NCBI GenBank assembly: GCA_947628575.1
Contig: CANRAK010000079.1
Span: 1-5,241, forward strand
DNA from: an uncultured Clostridia bacterium
GTDB taxonomy: Bacteria > Bacillota > Clostridia > TANB77 > CAG-465
Length of the DNA stretch: 5,241 nucleotides
Reading direction: 5' to 3'
Shown: piece by piece, positions 1 through 4,615 of the stretch
Layout: every line of letters begins with the position of its first letter
Numbering within the stretch: position 1 is the stretch's first letter
Position numbers and translations under genes: made by a program
The notes under the pieces: model-generated
Told to the model about the DNA's origin: nothing
What the model saw: only the letters and a program-made list of their open reading frames with translations
Databases searched by the model: none

Positions 1-280
1 CTTCATCTCTTGGAAGTACAAAAGCTTCTACTCTTAAATTTTCTTTTATTATTTTCTTCATCTCAGCTTCTATTTTCTCTAAATCTGCCTCAACAATTTT
101 AGGCTCAACATCTATATCATAATAAAAGCCATTTTCAATAAATGGACCTATTGCAAGCTTAGCATTCGGAAATAATCTTTTTATTGCTTGTGCCATTATA
201 TGTGATGCAGTATGTCTTAATACATTTAAATCCATATCTGCTTCATACACTTCATTTTTACTATTTATATATTTACTCAT
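1..280 (-). CDS. thrS: Threonyl-tRNA synthetase, N-terminal part (TGS-less form); runs off the left edge
   Basis: Cytoplasmic class II synthetase that joins threonine to tRNA-Thr. I translated 93 codons from the ATG at 278-280. The peptide has the signature of the ThrRS editing domain: L-R-H-T-A-S-H with the HxxxH pair at H23 and H27, then KRLFPNAKLAIGP and ENGFYYD. In E. coli ThrRS this HxxxH pair is H73/H77, so about 50 residues, the whole TGS (N1) domain, are absent here. The start is fixed: an in-frame TAA lies two codons upstream and AGGAGGA (288-294) sits 7 bases before the ATG, so the short N-terminus is real. The residues before the HxxxH (about 1-17) are a short tail. The aminoacylation and anticodon-binding domains are outside the window. 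Expression is controlled by the T-box leader just upstream. AlaRS also carries an HxxxH editing domain, but the ENGFYYD context at the N-terminus and the leader's Thr codons support ThrRS. Confidence 0.93.
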   Translation of the reverse strand, partial: MSKYINSKNEVYEADMDLNVLRHTASHIMAQAIKRLFPNAKLAIGPFIENGFYYDIDVEPKIVEADLEKIEAEMKKIIKENLRVEAFVLPRDE

Positions 281-287
281 AATTTAA

Positions 288-294
288 TCCTCCT
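288..294 (-). promoter_or_regulatory. Ribosome binding site of thrS
   Basis: AGGAGGA on the minus strand, 7 bases before the ATG at 278-280. It is a near-perfect Shine-Dalgarno and, with the in-frame stop just upstream of the ATG, decides the TGS-less start. Confidence 0.85.
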
Positions 295-311
295 AATTTT
301 TTTACATTTTA

Positions 312-335
312 ATATATTATTTTATATATTATTTT
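312..335. repeat. 12-bp perfect tandem repeat, two copies
   Basis: The unit ATATATTATTTT occurs at 312-323 and again, identical, at 324-335, followed by the first two bases of a third copy. It lies in the thrS 5' untranslated region between the possible mini-ORF and the thrS ribosome binding site. The composition is only A and T, so slippage is the likely origin; no function is visible. Confidence 0.7.
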
Positions 336-357
336 ATCTCGTGACTTTAATATACAT
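334..357 (-). CDS. Possible 7-codon leader ORF (MYIKVTR) in the thrS 5' UTR
   Basis: ATG at 355-357, six further codons (Y I K V T R), stop TAA at 334-336. What makes it worth listing is the strong Shine-Dalgarno AAAGGAGG at 368-375, 10 bases before the ATG, as good as that of thrS itself. It sits downstream of the T-box terminator (389-430), so it would be translated only on transcripts that escaped termination, and upstream of thrS (start at 280). It contains one Thr codon (ACG). It could be a translated upstream ORF affecting thrS translation or mRNA stability, a ribosome standby site, or chance. I know of no family for it. Confidence 0.25.
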   Translation of the reverse strand: MYIKVTR

Positions 358-388
358 AGAACCTTTTCCTCCTTTATATTTTTTCTAC

Positions 389-430
389 AAAAAATGTACC
401 CCTAAGACACATTTTTTGCCTTAGGGGTAC
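389..430 (-). terminator. Regulated intrinsic terminator of the thrS T-box
   Basis: An 11-bp perfect stem, GTACCCCTAAG (420-430 on the RNA strand) with CTTAGGGGTAC (396-406), has a 13-nt loop and is followed after one A by six U residues (389-394). It forms when tRNA-Thr is charged and the antiterminator is not stabilised. Confidence 0.93.
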
Positions 431-459
431 AATATATTTATTGCACGGTTCCACCCTAA
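421..459 (-). promoter_or_regulatory. T-box antiterminator with the tRNA acceptor-binding bulge
   Basis: On the RNA, TTAGGG (454-459) pairs with CCCTAA (421-426). A 7-nt bulge UGGAACC (447-453) follows, then GTGCAATA (439-446) pairs with TATTGTAC (427-434) around an AATA loop (435-438). This is the canonical two-helix antiterminator. The UGGA of the bulge would pair with the unpaired 3' end of uncharged tRNA, UCCA, implying discriminator base U in the cognate tRNA-Thr. Its 3' half (421-430) is the same strand that builds the terminator, so the two folds exclude each other. Confidence 0.92.
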
Positions 460-515
460 TATTTAACTTAATTTTAGATTGTACGAAATCAACGGCAGTT
501 TCCTGCTAACTCAGG

Positions 516-521
516 GGTAGT
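516..521 (-). promoter_or_regulatory. T-box specifier region, two adjacent threonine codons
   Basis: The minus strand reads ACU (519-521) immediately followed by ACC (516-518), after GAAG and before CCUGAG. Both are Thr codons read by a tRNA-Thr with anticodon GGU. The spacing GAA-N-codon-A favours ACU. A six-pair helix between 586-591 and 519-524 would instead bury ACU and leave ACC as the first loop triplet. Either way the leader is specific for threonine, which fits the gene it precedes. Confidence 0.75.
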
Positions 522-618
522 CTTCGGTAATATCTTATTAAAGCTGGCTTACAGCCCACGACCAGCTCTCTCTTGTAACAGTGTTAAAACTTACTCGTCC
601 CGTCAACGTTATGTAATT

Positions 619-647
619 ATTATACTATTTTTTATTATACTTGTCAA
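619..647 (-). promoter_or_regulatory. Sigma-A type promoter of thrS
   Basis: The minus strand shows a perfect -35 TTGACA (642-647), a 17-base spacer and a perfect -10 TATAAT (619-624). Transcription should start near 612-613, just before the T-box Stem I. The -35 box directly abuts the stop codon (648-650) of the upstream gene. Confidence 0.9.
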
Positions 648-1526
648 CTATTTTCCTTTCATAGTCTCACTAAGAACTTTGTAATAATTACCTTTTATAT
701 AATCATAAATATTATATGTAACATTAAATTCTGTTACTGACCTTGTAACAAGTTCACAGTTTCCATCGCCATTTAAATCTGCAAGAAATTCTACTGAATG
801 TAATGGGAAATCATCACTATTTTCTAAGTCTTTTGTATAACTATATTCAATTATTTTTGTTTTATTATTATTTAAAAATTTAACAACTACTGCACTATAT
901 ATTCCACCAAATATTCCTTTTTTAGAGCTAGTTACAGATATTATTCTTATTGGCGTATCTATATTTATATATCCTTCATATACATTTCGTATATTGATAC
1001 TACTATTATACACCCTATAAATACCCAATGCTTTTTTTACATCTTCATAGTCTTTTTCTTCTATTTCAGTTTCACTAAATTGTGAAGTTAGTGCATAATT
1101 ATCTGTACTTGGTAATGCAAAGTATTCATCTATATAGTTTGGATAACTAGTATTTACATATACACTATCTTCAGATGAGTATACATCTCTTACTTTATAT
1201 GTTCCTGCTTTTATATCTTTACTATAAATATTTATATCTAAATCACTTTTATTATTACTTTTTAGATAATATTTACTAGCACTAACCCACTTTGATTCAT
1301 ATAACGCACCTATTACTAAGTTATCTATAATAATTGGGCTAGAATACTGAGCTTGTTCATCAGAAATATTTATAGCAGAATTATTTTGCTTTTCTACCTC
1401 TATGTTATCTTTTAGGCAAAATGCAAATAGCAATATAAGTCCTAAGATTAAAAGTAGTATAAAAAATACAATTAATATCCAAATTGCTCTTTTCATTTTT
1501 AATTTTCCCTTAGAATATTTTTTCAT
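648..1526 (-). CDS. Membrane-anchored protein of unknown function with EF-hand-like DLNGDG loop
   Basis: I do not recognise a named family. The 292-residue product has a short basic N-terminus (KKYSKGKLKMKR), one strong hydrophobic segment at about 14-37 and a soluble remainder, so it is predicted to be anchored by its N-terminus with the rest outside the cell. The C-terminal stretch (about 246-290) reads like an FG-GAP/VCBS-type unit: a calcium-loop-like DLNGDGNCE at 250-258, then alternating strands ending NIYDYIKGNYYKVL. The middle (about 60-240) is rich in Asn, Ser, Tyr and Ile with no motif I can name. The start is uncertain: the ATG at 1524-1526 has a weak GAG-type ribosome binding site, and an in-frame ATG at 1494-1496 (Met11) has AAGGGA (1506-1511) 9 bases upstream. 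It is the third gene after ruvB and queH, 24 bases below queH, probably co-transcribed; the link to those functions is not evident. Confidence 0.8.
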   Translation of the reverse strand: MKKYSKGKLKMKRAIWILIVFFILLLILGLILLFAFCLKDNIEVEKQNNSAINISDEQAQYSSPIIIDNLVIGALYESKWVSASKYYLKSNNKSDLDINIYSKDIKAGTYKVRDVYSSEDSVYVNTSYPNYIDEYFALPSTDNYALTSQFSETEIEEKDYEDVKKALGIYRVYNSSINIRNVYEGYINIDTPIRIISVTSSKKGIFGGIYSAVVVKFLNNNKTKIIEYSYTKDLENSDDFPLHSVEFLADLNGDGNCELVTRSVTEFNVTYNIYDYIKGNYYKVLSETMKGK

Positions 1527-1550
1527 AACATCACTCTTTCAAAATTAATT

Positions 1551-2129
1551 TTAGTATTTCCATTTTCCTGAGTCAAATGAAAATACACAGCCACAATACT
1601 TTTGCATATAAAGTCCCATTTCTCTAGCTTTTTTCTGACCCTCATAATATGTATGTCTATAATCTGAATATACATATTTAACATTGTACTTTTTAGATAA
1701 TTCATCTGCAACAAGATTAATTACTTCATGATTTTGAAATGGACTTCTAGTAAGTGTAGTTGATACAATATCATATCCATTTTCACTTGCATATTTAAAA
1801 ACATTTTCAAGTCTTCTATAGTAACAGTATTTACATCTAATATTATATTTTTTATTTTCTCCTACTTGCTCTACAACATCTTTTATAAATCCAGTCATAT
1901 CATATTCATCGCAAATAACATTTTTTACTTTTCTTATTTCACAAAAATTTATAAATGATTCTTTTCTTCTTTCATACTCAACTTTAGGATGAATATTTGG
2001 ATTATACCAGTATGCTGTAAGGTCTACTTCTTCTCTTTTTCCATCTATTAACATACCATTTTCTTGTATATCTTCTTGTATTGTTATAAAGCAAGGAGCA
2101 CAACATACATGCATTAATACTTTTTTCAT
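1551..2129 (-). CDS. queH: Epoxyqueuosine reductase QueH
   Basis: QueH (former DUF208) carries out the last step of queuosine synthesis, reducing epoxyqueuosine in the anticodon loop of GUN tRNAs; it replaces the unrelated cobalamin enzyme QueG in many Firmicutes and anaerobes. The 192-residue protein shows the family hallmarks: H-V-C-C-A-P-C at 7-13 (C9, C10, C13), Y-W-Y-N-P-N-I-H-P at 40-48, the C99-x-x-C102 pair in RCKYCYYRRL, TTLTRSPFQNHE at 124-135, and Y-C-G-C at 178-181 near the C-terminus. These cysteines are the expected metal-site ligands. Length is normal for the compact form. The start ATG follows AGGAG (2136-2140), which overlaps the ruvB stop codon; only 9 bases separate the two genes, so translation is probably coupled. 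No other queuosine genes are in the window. Confidence 0.93.
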   Translation of the reverse strand: MKKVLMHVCCAPCFITIQEDIQENGMLIDGKREEVDLTAYWYNPNIHPKVEYERRKESFINFCEIRKVKNVICDEYDMTGFIKDVVEQVGENKKYNIRCKYCYYRRLENVFKYASENGYDIVSTTLTRSPFQNHEVINLVADELSKKYNVKYVYSDYRHTYYEGQKKAREMGLYMQKYCGCVFSFDSGKWKY

Positions 2130-2135
2130 TTTAAA

Positions 2136-2140
2136 CTCCT
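2136..2140 (-). promoter_or_regulatory. queH ribosome binding site overlapping the ruvB stop
   Basis: AGGAG on the minus strand shares bases with the ruvB TAG (2139-2141) and lies 6 bases before the queH ATG. This arrangement favours re-initiation by ribosomes finishing ruvB. Confidence 0.75.
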
Positions 2141-3155
2141 ATTTATTATAGTCTATATTTAAGTGGTTATACGCAAGAGGTGTTGCAATTCTACCTCTTG
2201 GACTTCTACTTAAATACCCTATTTGCATTAAATATGGTTCATATACATCCTCTATTGTATCTTTATCTTCACCTATGCAAGCAGCTAACGTATCTAGTCC
2301 TACAGGACCACCGTTAAACTTTTCAATAATTGTATGTAGCATTATTCTATCTGTATTATCTAATCCTATCTCATCTATCTCAAGTCTATCTAAAGCTTTT
2401 TTAGCTACTTCATAGTCTATTTTTCCTTTATTTTCTACTTGTGCAAAATCTCTAACTCTCTTAAGTAATCTATTAGCAATTCTAGGTGTACCTCTACATC
2501 TAGAGCCTATCTCAAGTGCAGCATCTTCATCTATCTGTACACCTAAAATATTAGCACTTCTATTTATTATCTTAGCTAGTTCTTTTTCAGTGTATAATTC
2601 TAGTCTATGAATAATTCCAAATCTATCACGAAGTGGTGATGATAAAGAGCCAGCTTTAGTTGTTGCACCTACTAAAGTAAATTTTGGCAAGTCTAATCTT
2701 ATAGACTTGGCAGCAGGACCTTTTCCAATAACTATATCTAAGCTAAAATCTTCAAGAGCAGGATATAATATCTCTTCTACTGACTTATTTAATCTGTGTA
2801 TCTCATCTATAAATAATATATCGTCTTCTTGTAGATTTGTTAATATAGCTGCTAAATCTCCCGCTTTTTCAATTGCTGGTCCTGATGTTATCTTTATATT
2901 GCTATCCATCTCATTAGCAATAATAGTAGCAAGAGTGGTTTTACCAAGACCTGGAGGGCCATATAATAATACATGGTCTAATGCTTCTTCTCTAGACTTA
3001 GCTGCCTCTATATATACTTTTAAATTTTCTTTTACTTTATCTTGTCCTATATATTCAGAAAAAACTTTTGGTCTTAAACTCATTTCATCTGTTCTATCTG
3101 AATATTCTCCGTCTTCTTCTATATATTCTGGAGATATTACTCTATCTTCTATCAT
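2139..3155 (-). CDS. ruvB: Holliday junction branch migration ATPase RuvB
   Basis: AAA+ motor that, with RuvA, drives branch migration of Holliday junctions in recombinational repair. The 338-residue product is complete and of normal length. Visible in order: LRPKVFSEYIGQ (28-38), Walker A GPPGLGKT (66-73), Walker B DILFIDE (112-118), the beta-hairpin region that contacts RuvA (about 134-156), sensor 1 GATTKAG (163-169), arginine-finger region PLRDRFG (174-180), sensor 2 RGTPRIANRLL (221-231), and the DNA-binding winged helix (about 260-335) with GYLSRSPRGRIAT. I place the start at the ATG 3153-3155, preceded by AGAGGTG (3161-3167) with a 5-base gap; a TTG six codons upstream lies before this site and is unlikely. 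ruvA, the usual upstream partner, is absent: the gene begins its own transcript from a promoter at 3179-3207, followed by queH. Confidence 0.98.
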   Translation of the reverse strand: MIEDRVISPEYIEEDGEYSDRTDEMSLRPKVFSEYIGQDKVKENLKVYIEAAKSREEALDHVLLYGPPGLGKTTLATIIANEMDSNIKITSGPAIEKAGDLAAILTNLQEDDILFIDEIHRLNKSVEEILYPALEDFSLDIVIGKGPAAKSIRLDLPKFTLVGATTKAGSLSSPLRDRFGIIHRLELYTEKELAKIINRSANILGVQIDEDAALEIGSRCRGTPRIANRLLKRVRDFAQVENKGKIDYEVAKKALDRLEIDEIGLDNTDRIMLHTIIEKFNGGPVGLDTLAACIGEDKDTIEDVYEPYLMQIGYLSRSPRGRIATPLAYNHLNIDYNK

Positions 3156-3160
3156 GATAA

Positions 3161-3167
3161 CACCTCT
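3161..3167 (-). promoter_or_regulatory. ruvB ribosome binding site
   Basis: AGAGGTG on the minus strand, 5 bases before the ATG at 3153-3155. It decides the start in favour of this ATG over an in-frame TTG at 3171-3173. Confidence 0.75.
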
Positions 3168-3178
3168 GTACAATGTCT

Positions 3179-3207
3179 ATTATACCAAACATAGGTTTTT
3201 AAGTCAA
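3179..3207 (-). promoter_or_regulatory. Sigma-A type promoter of the ruvB-queH operon
   Basis: The minus strand has -35 TTGACT (3202-3207), a 17-base spacer and -10 TATAAT (3179-3184). The start would be near 3172, giving a short leader of about 17 bases that contains the ruvB ribosome binding site. No SOS (LexA) box of the Firmicute GAAC-N4-GTTC type is visible next to it. Confidence 0.85.
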
Positions 3208-3209
3208 AC

Positions 3210-3215
3210 TATAAT
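3210..3215 (+). promoter_or_regulatory. Candidate -10 box for the deacetylase gene, divergent from ruvB
   Basis: TATAAT on the plus strand, 45 bases before the ATG at 3261. The hexamer 17 bases upstream (AAACAT, 3187-3192) is a poor -35, so the promoter is weak or needs an activator. Its footprint would overlap almost all of the ruvB promoter on the other strand. Confidence 0.4.
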
Positions 3216-3260
3216 AATGAATATTCCTTAGCATTTTTAATATACTATATTGAGGTAAAT

Positions 3261-3992
3261 ATGAAGACAATTTATATTAGGAAAAGTAGTATTAAATTAG
3301 TAATAGGAATTTTAATTGTTTTAATAGTGGATATGTCATTTGTATATATAAATTCATGTACTACAAACTACAGTGAGTATGAGCTAGATTTAGTTAATAA
3401 ATATAATGAAAAAAAGCTATTAGTACTTACTTTTGATGATGGACCAAGTAAGTATACCTCTAAGCTCTTAAAAGTACTAAAAGATGAGGATGTAAAAGCA
3501 ACTTTTTTTGTACTTGGTGAAAATATTGCTGGAAAAGAAGATGTACTTTTACAAGAAAAAAATGATGGACATCTTATTGGAATCCATAGTTATAAGCATG
3601 TTTTCTTTACTAAAATATCTAAAGAAAAAATAATTGAGCAAATTACAACTACTAAAAATATGATATATGATATAACAGATTTCTCTCCTACATATATACG
3701 TGTACCTTATGGGATAATTAATGATAATGTAAAATCTATATTAAAAGAAGAAAATTTAGAAAATATATTGTGGAATGTAGATTCACTAGACTGGAGCTAT
3801 AAAGATACTCAAAAAACTGTTAAACATATTATTAATACAACAAATGGAAATGATATTATCCTTATGCATGATATATATGATACAAGTGTTGAGGCTGCAA
3901 AACAAATTATTAAATATTACAAAGAAAATGGATATACGTTTGTAACTATAGCTGAGTTTTACAGAGTAAAAGAAATATCTAAATCTATTTGA
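3261..3992 (+). CDS. Membrane-anchored polysaccharide deacetylase (CE4/NodB domain)
   Basis: Predicted metal-dependent deacetylase acting outside the membrane on N-acetylated glycans; peptidoglycan is the most likely substrate in a Firmicute, but this is inference. The 243-residue protein has a basic N-terminus, a hydrophobic anchor at about 12-30, a short linker and one NodB domain (about 52-235). All five CE4 motifs are present: TFDDGPS at 57-63 (D59 general base, D60 metal ligand), H109-SYK-H113 (metal ligands), R147-V-P-Y-G, D174-S-L-D-W, and LMHD at 201-204 with H203. It should therefore be active. The domain is compact with no extra binding modules. The start ATG has GAGG (3252-3255) 5 bases upstream. 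It is divergent from ruvB and followed 42 bases later by a secreted-type nuclease gene in the same direction. A chitooligosaccharide or exopolysaccharide substrate is the alternative. Confidence 0.92.
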   Translation: MKTIYIRKSSIKLVIGILIVLIVDMSFVYINSCTTNYSEYELDLVNKYNEKKLLVLTFDDGPSKYTSKLLKVLKDEDVKATFFVLGENIAGKEDVLLQEKNDGHLIGIHSYKHVFFTKISKEKIIEQITTTKNMIYDITDFSPTYIRVPYGIINDNVKSILKEENLENILWNVDSLDWSYKDTQKTVKHIINTTNGNDIILMHDIYDTSVEAAKQIIKYYKENGYTFVTIAEFYRVKEISKSI

Positions 3993-4017
3993 TATTGCTA
4001 ATATTATAATATATAAT
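3989..4017 (+). promoter_or_regulatory. Candidate internal promoter for the nuclease gene
   Basis: TTGATA (3989-3994), a 17-base spacer and TATAAT (4012-4017). The -35 overlaps the stop codon of the deacetylase gene. The predicted start near 4024 would put the ribosome binding site GGTGG (4024-4028) at the very 5' end of the transcript, which is tight. The region is almost pure A/T, so chance is possible. Confidence 0.35.
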
Positions 4018-4034
4018 TATATTGGTGGTATTTA

Positions 4035-4592
4035 ATGAAAAACTTAAAAAAGATAATTTACGTTATAGTTATAATTGCATTTATACTAGTTTTCTCTATT
4101 TTTTCAAAAGAATATTTAAACAATAAAAGTAATACGTATGAAAATAATGAAAATATAGCTACTCAATCTATTGAGCTTGAAGAAGCAGTAGTTACTAAAG
4201 TTATTGACGGAGATACTATATGGGTAGATATTAATGGAGATAGAAAAAAAGTTAGATTTATTGGTGTAAACTGTCCAGAGTATACAACTAAAATAGAGGA
4301 ATATGGCAAAGAAGCTACAGAATATACTACAGATAAATTAGAAGGAAAAACAATATATCTTCAAAAAGATACAACTAACACAGATTCTTATGATAGACTT
4401 CTTAGATATGTATGGCTTGATGATATAACTGAGGTAACAGATGAAAGTATAGATGAATATCTATTTAATGCTATGCTTGTAAAAGAAGGACTTGCAGAAA
4501 GTAATTACTACAAGCCAAATATAAAACTACAAAATTACCTTGAAGAATATGAAAAACAAGCAAAAGAAGAAAGAAAAGGAATGTGGCAATAA
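4035..4592 (+). CDS. Membrane-anchored thermonuclease-family (SNase) nuclease
   Basis: Predicted Ca2+-dependent nuclease of the staphylococcal nuclease fold that cuts DNA and RNA outside the membrane. The 185 residues comprise a basic start, an uncleaved-looking hydrophobic segment at about 6-24, an Asn/Glu-rich linker to about 48, and the OB-fold domain from 50 to the end. Compared with S. aureus nuclease: VIDGDT (56-61) supplies the D21 equivalent (D60), R74 matches R35, E82 matches E43, and R121 in YDRLLRY matches R87. The loop that is DTPE in S. aureus reads N79-C80-P-E, so D40 and T41, two calcium-loop positions, are Asn and Cys; catalytic Arg, Glu and Arg are kept. The C-terminus AKEERKGMW is typical. 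Start chosen by GGTGG (4024-4028) 6 bases upstream. It is probably co-transcribed with the deacetylase and ends inside a terminator hairpin. Confidence 0.92.
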   Translation: MKNLKKIIYVIVIIAFILVFSIFSKEYLNNKSNTYENNENIATQSIELEEAVVTKVIDGDTIWVDINGDRKKVRFIGVNCPEYTTKIEEYGKEATEYTTDKLEGKTIYLQKDTTNTDSYDRLLRYVWLDDITEVTDESIDEYLFNAMLVKEGLAESNYYKPNIKLQNYLEEYEKQAKEERKGMWQ

Positions 4593-4610
4593 AACCTCAT
4601 TCCTCTTTTT
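4577..4610. terminator. Intrinsic terminator shared by convergent genes
   Basis: AGGAATG (4577-4583) pairs with CATTCCT (4598-4604). After one T/T mismatch, GG (4585-4586) pairs with CC (4595-4596), leaving an 8-base loop (4587-4594). On the plus strand it is followed by CTTTTT (4605-4610). On the minus strand the exit side is TTTTCTTTC, so it should also stop transcription coming from the S66 peptidase gene. The nuclease stop codon (4590-4592) lies in the loop. Confidence 0.8.
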
Positions 4611-4615
4611 ATATA

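Larger units (their letters stand above)
389..613 (-). promoter_or_regulatory. Threonine T-box riboswitch leader of thrS
   Basis: A cis-acting RNA that reads the charging state of tRNA-Thr and decides between transcription termination and readthrough into thrS. Reading the minus strand from about 613: Stem I begins with GACGGGACGAGUA (the AGUA at 592-595 is the usual S-turn side of the specifier loop). Then come AGAGAG and a distal hairpin with stem AGCTGG/CCAGCT, in the typical T-box arrangement. The return strand carries GAAGACUACCCCUGAG with the threonine specifier (516-521) and the CUGAG of the kink-turn region (510-514). Next is a short GCAG/CTGC hairpin with a GAAA tetraloop (495-506), then the T-box sequence AGGGTGGAACCGTGCAA (441-457) and the terminator. 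Uncharged tRNA-Thr should stabilise the antiterminator and turn thrS on. The upper part of Stem I was not fully folded by eye. Confidence 0.93.

Noticed and set aside
281..388. Upstream extension of thrS to include a TGS domain
   Set aside because: An in-frame TAA occurs two codons before the ATG and the region is A/T-only non-coding sequence in the thrS frame.
1523..1714. 63-codon open frame on the minus strand
   Set aside because: Lies inside queH in another frame, has no recognisable content and no separate ribosome binding site; queH is unambiguous there.
3156..3173. Longer ruvB starting at a TTG (3171-3173)
   Set aside because: The Shine-Dalgarno AGAGGTG lies inside this extension, directly before the ATG at 3153-3155, and the extra residues (YRGVI) are not part of RuvB. 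The predicted transcript start near 3172 would also leave no leader.
2707..3231. 174-codon open frame on the plus strand antisense to ruvB
   Set aside because: A shadow of the highly conserved ruvB coding strand; its translation is low-complexity Ser/Ile and resembles no protein family.
3349..3359. Possible lipobox (Y-I-N-S-C33) making the deacetylase a lipoprotein
   Set aside because: Asn at -2 and Ile at -3 fit the lipobox poorly and the hydrophobic segment ends a few residues earlier; a plain membrane anchor is the simpler reading.
4011..4022. 12-bp perfect palindrome ATATAATTATAT before the nuclease gene
   Set aside because: Made only of A and T in a very A/T-rich gap, where such palindromes are expected by chance; it overlaps a possible -10 box but gives no independent evidence of an operator.
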